Source: Motiliproteus sp. SC1-56
GTDB lineage: Bacteria > Pseudomonadota > Gammaproteobacteria > Pseudomonadales > Balneatricaceae
Direction of reading: 5' to 3'
NCBI RefSeq assembly: GCF_017309075.1
Contig: NZ_JAEMGS010000009.1
Location: 1 to 64,000 of the forward strand
Length of the DNA stretch: 64,000 nt
The notes beneath the pieces were generated by a model. That model was given only the letters and a program-made list of their open reading frames with translations, searched no databases and had not been told where the DNA came from. Positions 1 to 12,364 of the stretch are shown here, piece after piece; the first letter of the stretch is position 1; the number at the start of each line of letters is the position of its first letter. The translations under genes and the position numbers were made by a program.

Positions 1-667
1 CGGATACACCGTTGCCGCCACCGGTAACGAGTTGGATAACTCCATCACCTCCACCTACAACTACTACCGTGCCAACGATATCCTGGATGGTGGCTTGGGC
101 GCCGACACCATGACAGGCGGTAACGGCGACGATACCTACTACGTCGACAACGCCGGCGACCAAGTGGTGGAAAATGCCAACCAGGGCACCGACACCGTCA
201 TCGCCAGCGTCAACCATACGCTGGCAGACTACGTCGAGAACCTGACCCTCAGCGGCAGCGCCGACCTCAACGCCACCGGCAACGCCCTCAACAACGTGCT
301 CACCGGTAACGCCGGCAGCAACGTCCTCACGGGAGGGGCCGGTAACGACACCTTCCGCTTTGATCAGGCGCTGGATGCTGCCACCAACCTGGATATGCTC
401 ACCGACTTCACCGTCGGCAGTGACAAGATCCAGCTGGAAAACAGCATATTCACGGCGCTGACCAGTACCGGCGGCCTGGCGGCGGATCTATTCGTCAGCG
501 GCGCCGGGGTGACCGAGGCGGCGGATGCGAACGACTACCTGATCTACGACAGCACCAGCGGCGCCCTCTACTACGATCCGGACGGATCGGGCGCAGAAGG
601 CGCGGTGCAGTTTGCCTCGCTGTCGGCAGGGCTGGCGCTCTCAGCCGGAGACTTCACCGTCTCGTAA
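1..667 (+). CDS. RTX/hemolysin-type calcium-binding protein, C-terminal part (5' end outside window)
   Basis: The reading frame is open from base 2 and ends at a TAA at 665-667, so only the last ~221 residues are present. They contain GG-x-G-x-D nonapeptide repeats (LDGGLGADTMTGGNGDD, then LTGGAGNDTF), which in RTX proteins wind into a Ca2+-binding beta roll. A C-terminal part ending in LSAGLALSAGDFTVS follows; this is where the uncleaved type I secretion signal lies in the family. The N-terminal effector region is not in the window, so the activity (protease, lipase, adhesin) cannot be told. The PrtD/HlyD exporter genes 1.3 kb downstream are the likely route out of the cell. Confidence 0.9.
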   Translation, partial: GYTVAATGNELDNSITSTYNYYRANDILDGGLGADTMTGGNGDDTYYVDNAGDQVVENANQGTDTVIASVNHTLADYVENLTLSGSADLNATGNALNNVLTGNAGSNVLTGGAGNDTFRFDQALDAATNLDMLTDFTVGSDKIQLENSIFTALTSTGGLAADLFVSGAGVTEAADANDYLIYDSTSGALYYDPDGSGAEGAVQFASLSAGLALSAGDFTVS

Positions 668-668
668 T

Positions 669-1925
669 ATGCCGAGCACCCGATCCAGGAGGACACGCTA
701 CCTCTTCGTCCACCAGAACTTCCCCGGCCAGTTTCCGCACATTGCGCGGGCGCTGGCCGAGCGAGGCGATGAGGTGATGGCGCTCGGGGAGACGGGCAAC
801 GTCAGCCGGCGGCCCTCTCCCCACCCGCGGATCAAGACCGTTGGCTATCCCGCCCCTGAAGGGGCGGGATCCCATACCCACCAGTACCTTCGTGGACTCG
901 AAGCGCACGTCCGGCGGGGCCAAACGGTTCTCCGGGCATGTCTTTCACTCAAGCGACAAGGCTTTCAGCCCGACGTGGTGATCGCACACCCCGGCTGGGG
1001 GGAAGCCCTCTTTCTCAAGGAAGCCTGGCCCCAGGCTAGGCATATCCACTACCTCGAATTCTATTACCAGACTCAGGGCGCGGACGTTGGATTTGATCCA
1101 GCGTTCCCAGACAGTCTGGATGACCGTTGTCGAGTGCGCATCAAGAACGCCACTCAGCAACTCAGTTTCGAAGCCGCCGATGCCGCCATCTCGCCCACCG
1201 CGTGGCAAAAGTCCCGGTTTCCGCCTAGCTGGCAGCACAAAATTCACCTTTGCCACGACGGCATCGATACCGCGCGGATCCGGCCCGATGAAAAGGCTCA
1301 GGTTCAGGTTGGCGGACAAACACTAACCCGTGAGCAGGAAGTGGTGACCTTCGTCGCCCGTAATTTGGAACCCTACCGCGGATTCCACACCTTCATGCAG
1401 GCCGTTCCGCTGATTCTGGAGCAACGCCCTCAGGCGCATATCCTGATCGTCGGTGGCGACGGCGTGAGCTACGGCAAGCCCCCGGCGGATGCCGCCAGCT
1501 ATCGGGAGCAGTACGTTGCCGCCTGGGGCAATTCGGTAGACCACAGCCGGGTTCACTTTCTGGGACACCTGCCCTACGCCGATTACCTGCGAGTGCTGCA
1601 AATATCGGCCCTGCACGTCTACCTGACCTACCCCTTCGTCCTCTCCTGGTCGATGCTCGAGGCCATGAGCGCCGGCTGCCTGGTGCTGGGGTCCGACACC
1701 AAGCCGGTGCGGGAGGTCATCCGGGACGGCGACAACGGCTTTCTGACCGACTTCTTCGATGCCCAGGCCCTGGCGTCCAGAGCCGCTAGCCTGCTGGCCA
1801 ATCGCCAGGCGCTCACGCCGATTCGGGCCGCCGCCCGGGAGACAGCGTGCACCACCTACGACCTCCAAGGTATCTGCCTGCCGCGCATACTGGACCTGCT
1901 GGCCCCTCATCCCATCCTGACTTGA
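669..1925 (+). CDS. GT4-family glycosyltransferase
   Basis: This 418-residue protein is predicted to transfer a sugar from an activated nucleotide donor in the cytoplasm. It has the two-domain GT-B pattern: an N-terminal FVHQNFPGQFPHIARAL segment, and a C-terminal donor-binding half with FVARNLEPYRGFHTFM and a late SWSMLEAMSAGCLVLGSDT stretch typical of GT4. The ATG at 669 lies one base after the RTX stop codon, so it is preferred over an in-frame ATG at 612 inside the RTX gene. It sits between a secreted RTX protein and its exporter genes. Glycosylation of the RTX substrate or of a surface glycan is possible, but that is inference. No membrane segment is visible. Confidence 0.85.
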   Translation: MPSTRSRRTRYLFVHQNFPGQFPHIARALAERGDEVMALGETGNVSRRPSPHPRIKTVGYPAPEGAGSHTHQYLRGLEAHVRRGQTVLRACLSLKRQGFQPDVVIAHPGWGEALFLKEAWPQARHIHYLEFYYQTQGADVGFDPAFPDSLDDRCRVRIKNATQQLSFEAADAAISPTAWQKSRFPPSWQHKIHLCHDGIDTARIRPDEKAQVQVGGQTLTREQEVVTFVARNLEPYRGFHTFMQAVPLILEQRPQAHILIVGGDGVSYGKPPADAASYREQYVAAWGNSVDHSRVHFLGHLPYADYLRVLQISALHVYLTYPFVLSWSMLEAMSAGCLVLGSDTKPVREVIRDGDNGFLTDFFDAQALASRAASLLANRQALTPIRAAARETACTTYDLQGICLPRILDLLAPHPILT

Positions 1926-1937
1926 TGTAAGGTTTCC

Positions 1938-3656
1938 ATGGTTTCTCACGATCGCCCTTCCCTTTCACCGCTGCTCAGCCACCTGCGCCGCCCACTGGGC
2001 TATGCCCTTAGTTTCAGCGTTTTCGTCAACCTGATGCTGCTCGGCCCTGCCCTCTACATGTTGCAGGTGTTCGACCGGGTGCTGAGCAGTCGCAGCGAAG
2101 CCACACTGGCGATGCTGACGCTCGGCGTGGCCCTGCCCCTGCTGGCCATGAGCCTGGTCGATGCCGCCCGCGCGCGCCTGCTAATCGACGTTGCCAAGAA
2201 AATCGACGAGCGTCTGGCCGAGCCGGTGCTGCGGCGGATCATCCGTCGCTCCAGCTCCCCGGCGCCAGAAGCCCCTTCCAGCGGCTTGCGAGATGTCGCC
2301 ACCCTGCGCACCTTCCTCGCCGGTCCCAGCATCCTGGCCCTGTTCGACGCGCCCTGGATGATCGCCTTCGTCGCAGTCATCTACCTGTTTCATCCGGCGC
2401 TGGGCGCCATCGCGTTGGGTGGCGCCGTGCTGTTGATGCTACTGGCCTGGGCCAGCGAGCGCACCAACCGGCGCACCCTGACGGAGCTTGCCAACACCAG
2501 CGCACAGGCAAGTCGGCTGATCGACCAGGGGATCCGAAACGCCGATGTCATTAACGGCATGGGCATGGCATCCACCTTTGCTGAGCGCTGGCACGGCGAA
2601 AACGCAAAAGCCCTCACCCTGATGCAGCAGAGCGGCAACCGGGGCAGCACCTTCCTCGCCATCACCAAGTTCCTGCGCCAAAGCACCCAGGTCGCGATGA
2701 TGGGAACGGGGGCCTGGCTGGTCATCGACGCCAGCGTCACCCCGGGGGTCATGATTGCCGGGACCATTTTGTTTGGGCGCGCCATGGCGCCCGTGGAAGC
2801 CCTGATCGGCAACTGGAACGGTCTGGTCGGCGCCCGCGACGCCTGGAGCCGGCTCGACACCCTGCTGGCCGAAGGCGCGGATGAGCCGGAGCGCACGCCG
2901 CTGCCCACGCCGCAGGGACGCCTGCAGGTGGAGCAGGTCGCCCTGCCAGGAATCCATGCCGACGCGCCGATTCTACGCCAGGTCGACTTCACCCTGGCCG
3001 CCGGTAAATCACTCGGCATCCTGGGGCCCAGCGGCGCCGGCAAGTCCAGCCTGGGAAAAATTCTGGTCGGCATCTGGCGCCCCGGAGCCGGTAAGGTTCG
3101 CATCGACGGCGCTGAGCTCCACCACTGGGACCCGGACCTGCTTGGCCCGCACCTGGGCTACCTGCCGCAGGATGTCGAACTGTTCCCGGGTACGGTGGCG
3201 GACAATATCGCCCGTTTTCAGCCCGGCGCAGGGGAGGAGGTGGTCGAGGCCGCCCGGCTCGCCCACGCCTACGCCATGATTCTCAAGCTTCCCCAGGGGT
3301 TCGACACCCGTGTCGGCGAAGGCGGCATTCGCCTTTCGGCCGGCCAGGCCCAGCGCATCGGGCTCGCCCGGGCGCTGTTCCGAAGCCCCAAGATCATTGT
3401 CCTTGACGAGCCCAATGCCAACCTGGATACCGAGGGGGAGCAGGCCCTGGTGCACGCCCTTCAGCAGATGCAGCGCCAAGGGACGACCCTGGTGATGGTG
3501 ACCCATAAACCCGCCCTGGTCGCCACCCTCGACTACTTGCTGGTGATGCGCGAAGGCAGGGTGGAGATGATGGGCCCCCGTGAGCCGGTGCTGGCACGCC
3601 TTGGCGAAGCGGGCGCGCCTCAACCGCTCCGGTCGGCACAGGAGGTCAGCGCATGA
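1938..3656 (+). CDS. Type I secretion ABC transporter, PrtD/LapB-like (peptidase-less)
   Basis: This 572-residue inner-membrane ABC exporter powers one-step secretion of RTX-type proteins. An N-terminal membrane domain of roughly residues 20-310 includes the LYMLQVFDRVLSSRSEATL segment typical of PrtD-type permeases. The ATPase domain has Walker A GPSGAGKSS (about residue 361), signature LSAGQAQRIGLARAL (about 467) and Walker B IIVLDEP (about 486). There is no N-terminal C39 or C39-like domain, and the length is normal for PrtD. It overlaps the next gene by 4 bases (ATGA), so the two are translationally coupled. The outer-membrane TolC partner is not in the window. Confidence 0.92.
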   Translation: MVSHDRPSLSPLLSHLRRPLGYALSFSVFVNLMLLGPALYMLQVFDRVLSSRSEATLAMLTLGVALPLLAMSLVDAARARLLIDVAKKIDERLAEPVLRRIIRRSSSPAPEAPSSGLRDVATLRTFLAGPSILALFDAPWMIAFVAVIYLFHPALGAIALGGAVLLMLLAWASERTNRRTLTELANTSAQASRLIDQGIRNADVINGMGMASTFAERWHGENAKALTLMQQSGNRGSTFLAITKFLRQSTQVAMMGTGAWLVIDASVTPGVMIAGTILFGRAMAPVEALIGNWNGLVGARDAWSRLDTLLAEGADEPERTPLPTPQGRLQVEQVALPGIHADAPILRQVDFTLAAGKSLGILGPSGAGKSSLGKILVGIWRPGAGKVRIDGAELHHWDPDLLGPHLGYLPQDVELFPGTVADNIARFQPGAGEEVVEAARLAHAYAMILKLPQGFDTRVGEGGIRLSAGQAQRIGLARALFRSPKIIVLDEPNANLDTEGEQALVHALQQMQRQGTTLVMVTHKPALVATLDYLLVMREGRVEMMGPREPVLARLGEAGAPQPLRSAQEVSA

Positions 3657-4963
3657 GCCGGCAAACCAACTCCACCCCATTCTCCGGCCAGCGCCTCGGC
3701 GTCCTGGCCATCATCCTATTCATCCTGGCCTTTGCCGGCTGGATGTGGCTTGCTCCCCTGCACAGCGCCGTGGTCACCGCAGGCCAGGTGAAAACCGCGA
3801 CCAACCGCACCTTCGTGCAGCACACCGACGGTGGCGTGGTGAAGGATATCCGGGTGCGCAACGGCGACAGCGTCAAGGCGGGACAGGTGCTGCTGGAGCT
3901 TGAGAACGTCAGCATCGATGCCAACCAGGAGCTGCTGCGCGAGCTGGTGTTTTTGGAGTCGATCAAACTGGCGCGGCTGGACGCAGAACAACAACTCGAA
4001 CCGAACTTTGCCCTGGGTGAAGCCGAGCTGGACAAAGCGTACCACCGTCATCATGACACGGGCGCTTTCGACAGGGCCTACCTTAGGGAACTGAAAATCT
4101 TTCGCACTCGGCGTCACCTGCTCGATGAACAGCTCGCAAGTTACCAGCAACAGCTGCAGGCGGTAATCGACGAGCAACAGGCCCTTGACCGTCAGAAAGA
4201 GGCGACGTTAAACGCGGTGCGCCTGGCCCGCGACGAACTGGACCTGAACGCCAAACTGGTCGACAGCCAGTACATTCCCCGCGCCCGCCTGCTTTCCCTG
4301 GAGCGCATGGTCGCCGAACTCAGTGCGCGCCAGGGCGAGCACGAAGCCATGCTGGCCAAGTCAGTCCAGCGGAAAAACGACCTCCAGCTGCGCATCGCCG
4401 CAACACGCAACGAGTACCAGCGGATCGCGGCGGAGGAGTACAAGGCGGGCCACCAGCGCCTGGTGGAGCTGCGCGAGCGCCTGAGACCGGCCGAGGACGC
4501 GGCCCGGCGTAAGGCGGTGCTGGCGCCGGTTTCCGGCAAGGTGGTCAACCTCAGAATCAACTCACCGGGCGAAGTAGCCGCGCCCCGCGAACCGCTCATG
4601 GAGCTGGTGCCCGACGACGCCCCCCTGCTGATCGAAGCCCGGGTGGGGGTCGATGCCATCAAGCACCTGCACCTTGGACAGCCCACGGAACTGCGCTTTA
4701 CGACCTTCAACGCCCGCACCACTCCGCTGACCCGGGGTGACCTGACCTACATCTCCGCCGATGCGCTGGCCGACCGGGATGGGATACCCCGCTACACCAT
4801 TCAGGTCGAGCCGCGGCAGGAGGCGTTGGAAAACGCCGGCATCGCCACCCTCAAGCCGGGAATGGCCGCCGAGGTTTACGTGCTCGTGGAGAGCCGCACC
4901 GTGCTGGAATACCTCCTGGCGCCGATTCACGACACTCTCAGGCGCTCGCTCAGGGAGCCTTAA
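3653..4963 (+). CDS. HlyD/PrtE-family membrane fusion protein of type I secretion
   Basis: This 436-residue periplasmic adaptor should link the PrtD-type ABC transporter to an outer-membrane channel. One transmembrane segment (LGVLAIILFILAFAGWMWL, about residues 18-36) is followed by a first lipoyl-like half motif GGVVKDIRVRNGDSVKAGQ. A long alpha-helical hairpin rich in Arg, Glu and Gln covers about residues 85-275. The second half of the barrel contains VLAPVSGKVVNLRINSPG, and the protein ends with the beta-rich HlyD C-terminus (LKPGMAAEVYVLVESR). It is coupled to the ABC gene by ATGA overlap. Length and order match PrtE/LapC-type proteins. Confidence 0.92.
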   Translation: MSRQTNSTPFSGQRLGVLAIILFILAFAGWMWLAPLHSAVVTAGQVKTATNRTFVQHTDGGVVKDIRVRNGDSVKAGQVLLELENVSIDANQELLRELVFLESIKLARLDAEQQLEPNFALGEAELDKAYHRHHDTGAFDRAYLRELKIFRTRRHLLDEQLASYQQQLQAVIDEQQALDRQKEATLNAVRLARDELDLNAKLVDSQYIPRARLLSLERMVAELSARQGEHEAMLAKSVQRKNDLQLRIAATRNEYQRIAAEEYKAGHQRLVELRERLRPAEDAARRKAVLAPVSGKVVNLRINSPGEVAAPREPLMELVPDDAPLLIEARVGVDAIKHLHLGQPTELRFTTFNARTTPLTRGDLTYISADALADRDGIPRYTIQVEPRQEALENAGIATLKPGMAAEVYVLVESRTVLEYLLAPIHDTLRRSLREP

Positions 4964-4981
4964 CCCGCCGTAACCAACAGT

Positions 4982-5010
4982 CCGACAGGGGCGAACCTCG
5001 CCTCTGTCGG
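4982..5010 (+). terminator. Hairpin after the type I secretion genes
   Basis: Inverted repeat CCGACAGGGGCGA - ACC - TCGCCTCTGTCGG, a 13-base stem with one G-T wobble and a 3-base loop, begins 18 bases after the hlyD-like stop codon. No T-run follows (the next bases are CTACCCCCC), so it is a hairpin that may end or protect the transcript rather than a textbook intrinsic terminator. Confidence 0.55.
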
Positions 5011-7558
<2,548 letters not shown>

Positions 7559-7576
7559 CGCGCGCCCGCTGCGCCC

Positions 7577-7604
7577 AGGGGACGGAGAGCAAACTCCGTC
7601 CCCT
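7577..7604 (+). terminator. Hairpin terminator after katG
   Basis: AGGGGACGGAG - loop AGCAAA - CTCCGTCCCCT is an 11-base perfect stem 18 bases after the katG stop codon. The following bases are CGGAATTAA, without a clear T-run, so termination efficiency is uncertain. Confidence 0.6.
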
Positions 7605-7670
7605 CGGAATTAACGCGGCCTGACTGAACCCGGCCTTTCAATTCCCCCCTTACCCCTTACCCCGTCCCAA

Positions 7671-7706
7671 TCCCTGTTCCCTGTTCCCTGTTCCCTGTTC
7701 CCTGTT
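7671..7706 (+). repeat. Heptanucleotide tandem repeat, five TCCCTGT units
   Basis: Five perfect head-to-tail copies of TCCCTGT run from 7671 to 7705, followed by one more T, in the gap between katG and the ankyrin gene. The TTCCC core and the 7-base period recur in the two arrays at 46869-47040. Confidence 0.9.
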
Positions 7707-7809
7707 AAATAATTCGACAGCTCTCCCCCAGAGGCGCGGCAACGCGTTGCAAGCTACAGTTGCAACACCCCAAACGCCCACGAACCGTACCTCTAGCCAA
7801 GGAGATTCC

Positions 7810-8472
7810 ATGCCCAGCAAGCACCGCATCATTCCGGCGATTATTGTCTGGCTGGCGCTGGTCCCCCAGGCCTTTGCCGATTCAGGGGCGGCGCTGCGCC
7901 AGGCTGCGACCCGGGGAGATCTTGCGACCGTCGAGGCGCTGCTAGCCCAGGGAGTGCCCGTGGACGAACCGGACCAGCGGGGAATGACCGCCCTGCTCCT
8001 CGCCACCTGGAACAACCACCCGGAGGTGGCCCGGGTGCTGATCGCCGAGGGCGCTGACGTCAATGCCCAGGATGTGATTCAGGACAGCCCCCACCTGGTG
8101 GCCGGTGCCGAGGGACGAGCCGAGATCATGGCCCTGACCCTGACCAACGATGCCGATCTCAACCTGCTCAACCGCTACGGCGGCAACGCCCTGATTCCCG
8201 CCTGCGAGCACGCCCACGTGGACGTGGTGCGCCAGTTGATCGAAGCCGACATCAACCTGGACCTGGTCAATAACCTGGGCTGGACCTGCCTGCTGGAGGC
8301 GGCGATCCTGGGCCGCGACGACGAAGATCACTTGACCGTGGTAAGAATGGTACTGGAAGCCGGAGCCGACCCCAATATCGAAGACCGGTCGGGAATCACC
8401 GCGCTGCAGCACGCACGCCGGCGAGGATTTGAGGGCATGGCCGCCCTGCTGGAGGCGGCGGGAGGACGCTAA
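7810..8472 (+). CDS. Exported ankyrin-repeat protein (AnkB-like, next to catalase)
   Basis: This 220-residue protein has a signal peptide (IIPAIIVWLALVPQAFA, cleavage near residue 22). About four to five ankyrin repeats follow, recognisable by G-x-TALxxA, NHPEVARVLIAEGADVNAQD and VLEAGADPNIEDRSGITAL. Ankyrin repeats are protein-binding scaffolds with no catalytic role. AAGGAG 5 bases before the ATG at 7810 sets the start; an in-frame ATG at 7747 lacks such a site. In Pseudomonas an ankyrin protein (AnkB) encoded beside a catalase supports catalase activity in the periplasm. The same pairing with an exported KatG here suggests a like role, by inference. Its 3' end overlaps the convergent gene by 4 bases. 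Confidence 0.85.
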   Translation: MPSKHRIIPAIIVWLALVPQAFADSGAALRQAATRGDLATVEALLAQGVPVDEPDQRGMTALLLATWNNHPEVARVLIAEGADVNAQDVIQDSPHLVAGAEGRAEIMALTLTNDADLNLLNRYGGNALIPACEHAHVDVVRQLIEADINLDLVNNLGWTCLLEAAILGRDDEDHLTVVRMVLEAGADPNIEDRSGITALQHARRRGFEGMAALLEAAGGR

Positions 8473-9785
8473 GGCTGCAGGGTGGCCAGAAACCGCTGAC
8501 AGATATCCCGCACCGCGACGGATACTCGAAGCCTTCGCAAAAGCATGTACAACCCACCGACTTTACGATGCAGAAAAAGCACATCCGGCGGCGGCATGCG
8601 GGTATAGCGCCGTTCCAGGCGCAAAGCGAGTACCCGCTCACTCATCCGTCGGGCAAGCGCCGAAGCCCCAAAATCATAAGACGGGACCCGGAAGGGTTGA
8701 AACGCATCGTGCAACAGCCCGCAAATGGTCTCTTGGTAAAACGCCGGATCACTTTCCCCCAAATAACCGATCGCAAGCGCCGCCTGGTACAACCGCGCGC
8801 CGTCATTGTCCATTCCCGCCTGCAACAGTCGGCGCAAAGCATGACGCCGCTCCGCCGGAAAGCGCCTTACCGCCCCGAAATCGAGCAGCTGCAGCCGCCC
8901 TGACTGCGGGCAGTAGCGATAATTGGCGAAGTTGGGGTCGGTTTGCACTACGCCCCAGGCGAGCACTTCCCGCAGGGCCAGCTCAACCAGCGCAACGGCC
9001 ACGGCTTCCCGTTCACCCGACGTACGTCCGACGAGCCGCTCGATGGGCACACCGTCCAGGTAAGACATCGCCAGCACCCTGTCGGTGGAAAGCGCTGGGT
9101 CTACGCTGGGAACCTGAAAACGCCCATCGCCCTCGAGCAGCTGAGCCATGGCAGCGAGGTGGCCTGACTCGGCCGAATAGTCGGCTTCTTCATGCAGCTG
9201 CCGACGGGCCACCTCCAGCAACGGCGCCAGTTCCACTTCATCCGGCACCAGCCGGATCAGTCGCAGCAACGCCGCCACGTTATCCAGGTCACTGTCGATG
9301 CTTTCGCGAATCCCGGGGTACTGGACCTTCACCGCCAGCCGGCGTCCATCCAGCGTCTCGGCCTCGTGAACCTGGCCGATGGAGGCAGCGGCCAGCGGCC
9401 TAGGCGAAAAGTAACGGAAACGGCGCCGCCAGCCCTCTCCCCAGGCCTCTTTGAGCACCGGCTCCAGCTGGTCCGCCGGCAGGGCATCAGCCTTCTCGCG
9501 CAGCTGGGCGAGAATTTCGGCGAGCTCTGCCGGCAACAGGTCTCCGGCGTCCATGGAGAGCAACTGCCCAAGCTTCATCGCCGCGCCGCGCATCTGAGCC
9601 AGGCGTCCCGCAACCTGATTCAGGTTATCGGCACTGGCCAGCAGCTGCGACAAGCCCTGGCGGCGTCCCCGCCCGATCTCCCTCGCACCGGCCGCCACGG
9701 TGTTCAGTCCCACTGAACCGACCAGCCAACCCAGATGAGCAAGTCGCGCCAAGCGGCCCCTGGGCAGGGAACGGGCTTTGTCCAT
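8469..9785 (-). CDS. ABC1/UbiB-family (ADCK-like) atypical kinase
   Basis: This 438-residue member of the ABC1/UbiB/COQ8 atypical kinase family is linked in other organisms to isoprenoid-quinone biosynthesis. The family-specific N-terminal K-x-G-Q motif appears as AAMKLGQLLS near residue 70. The Ala-rich loop replacing the usual Gly loop is PLAAASIGQVH (about 127). VKVQYPG carries the ATP-binding lysine, DPNFANY stands for the catalytic-loop region, and LLDFGAVRRF is the metal-binding DFG (about 298). The ATG at 9785 has GGAGGAG 3 bases upstream, better than the in-frame ATG at 9797, which overlaps that site. This is probably a UbiB paralogue rather than ubiB itself, since no ubiE/ubiJ neighbours are seen. 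Confidence 0.85.
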   Translation of the reverse strand: MDKARSLPRGRLARLAHLGWLVGSVGLNTVAAGAREIGRGRRQGLSQLLASADNLNQVAGRLAQMRGAAMKLGQLLSMDAGDLLPAELAEILAQLREKADALPADQLEPVLKEAWGEGWRRRFRYFSPRPLAAASIGQVHEAETLDGRRLAVKVQYPGIRESIDSDLDNVAALLRLIRLVPDEVELAPLLEVARRQLHEEADYSAESGHLAAMAQLLEGDGRFQVPSVDPALSTDRVLAMSYLDGVPIERLVGRTSGEREAVAVALVELALREVLAWGVVQTDPNFANYRYCPQSGRLQLLDFGAVRRFPAERRHALRRLLQAGMDNDGARLYQAALAIGYLGESDPAFYQETICGLLHDAFQPFRVPSYDFGASALARRMSERVLALRLERRYTRMPPPDVLFLHRKVGGLYMLLRRLRVSVAVRDICQRFLATLQP

Positions 9786-9961
9786 GGTCTCCTCCATTCT
9801 CGGCTTCTCTGGTTACGCGCCGGCGACGGCTACAGATCACCCCCGGGCGTTGGGCGAGCTCATCGATAGTTATGGGCATCGAGCCGGATAACTGACCGGA
9901 GCTGCGGGCTTGACCGGCTTTCCGCTAAACCGGCTCCGCTAACAGGAGCAAGCCAGAGCCC

Positions 9962-10450
9962 TCAGTGACAGAGCCGGATCCAGACCAGCTCCAGGCGGAA
10001 GGGCCCCGCGCGCTTGTCCCCGGTCATCAAACCGAACTGCCGCACCCTCGCTGGCGACAGAGCAGGGGCCTCCCTCAGCACCCGCCCGCGAAATGCCGCC
10101 TCGAAAGCGCTCCAGGGCAGGGTCAGCTCCTGCCAGTGGTTGGCCCGGGGCTGAAAGCAAGCCCGGTAGAGGATGCCGTCAAAGGCGTCGTCGGTTTTAA
10201 GCCGCAGCTGGTAACGGCGCCCATCCCCGCGGACACGCAGCGCAAGGCCGCTTGACGAACCCGAATCAAAAGCCTCAGGGGCACGGCGTACGGAAGCAAA
10301 GCCGCCGTTGTTGGCCAGGGAGACCTCTCCCTCAAAGACACCCCGACCCTCTTCGTATCGCAGGCGAGCCACGGAACATCCTCCCATAACGGCATCGCTG
10401 ATAGGCTGCCAACGGCAGGCCTCTTCGGGGTTCTGAAAATCGATCAGCAT
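9962..10450 (-). CDS. CIA30-family protein
   Basis: This 162-residue protein matches the CIA30 family (complex I intermediate-associated protein 30, a galactose-binding-like beta-sandwich). Visible family features are WQPISDAVMGGCSVARL near the start, GEVSLANNGGFASVR, then YQLRLKTDDAFDGILYRA and a late RQFGLMTGDKRAGPFRLEL. Family members are involved in respiratory complex assembly in mitochondria; the bacterial role is not defined. The start at 10450 has GGAGCGGG just upstream. An in-frame ATG at 10468 would add six Gly-rich residues. It lies between an ABC1 kinase gene and sthA, close to the Na+-NQR genes, so a respiratory role is plausible but unproven. Confidence 0.8.
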   Translation of the reverse strand: MLIDFQNPEEACRWQPISDAVMGGCSVARLRYEEGRGVFEGEVSLANNGGFASVRRAPEAFDSGSSSGLALRVRGDGRRYQLRLKTDDAFDGILYRACFQPRANHWQELTLPWSAFEAAFRGRVLREAPALSPARVRQFGLMTGDKRAGPFRLELVWIRLCH

Positions 10451-10560
10451 GCCGCCGCCCGCTCCCATTATGGTTTGGCTGTTAGCCTAGTCAAAACCGG
10501 GCGGGAGTGGTCGGCGATGGGGGCTCGGGGGCGTGCAAGCCGCCCCCTTTCGGGCCCGGT

Positions 10561-11961
<1,401 letters not shown>

Positions 11962-12109
11962 TCGTTTCCCCTATTACTGTCTAAGAATCCTTTGGAGCAG
12001 CCGCATGCGGCCCCCGGCCTGCCTCTTCACGCGCCGGCATTCGCTGTTACGGCGTTGCCTATTGCTTCGCAGCGTTAATTCGCCGGGCTTTCACCCGTAG
12101 CCACTGCCT

Positions 12110-12355
12110 TCAGCGCTTGGGCAGTTCGTAGGCGAGATCGCCCCCCTGCTCGGAGGCAGTCTTGCCCTTTTTCTCTTCGTTTTCGCACTTGTTGGGATCG
12201 TCCCCGCAGACCGGGCAGATGTAATCCTTCTCCCCCAGTGCGGCACCGACGCCCCCGCAGGAGCCCTTGATGGGTTTGCGCCCCATGACCACGCCCACGG
12301 AGGCGCCAACGATAACCAGCAGCAAAATAGCAAAGGTAAAGATGAAGGTTTCCAT
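12110..12355 (-). CDS. nqrM: Na+-NQR maturation factor NqrM
   Basis: This 81-residue protein has one N-terminal membrane segment (FTFAILLLVIVGASVGVVMG, residues 6-25). Four cysteines are arranged as SCGG...YICPVCGDDPNKC. NqrM (formerly DUF539) is known to be needed for assembly of Na+-NQR, probably by delivering iron to the Cys-ligated centre between NqrD and NqrE. It is the last gene of the nqrA-F-apbE run, 9 bases after apbE, the expected place. The cysteines and length match the family. Confidence 0.92.
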   Translation of the reverse strand: METFIFTFAILLLVIVGASVGVVMGRKPIKGSCGGVGAALGEKDYICPVCGDDPNKCENEEKKGKTASEQGGDLAYELPKR

Positions 12356-12364
12356 TGGATTACC

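Noticed and set aside
9625-9879. 84-residue minus-strand frame beginning upstream of the ABC1-kinase gene
   Set aside because: It mostly overlaps the kinase gene in another frame, and the part outside it is only about 30 residues with no ribosome site.
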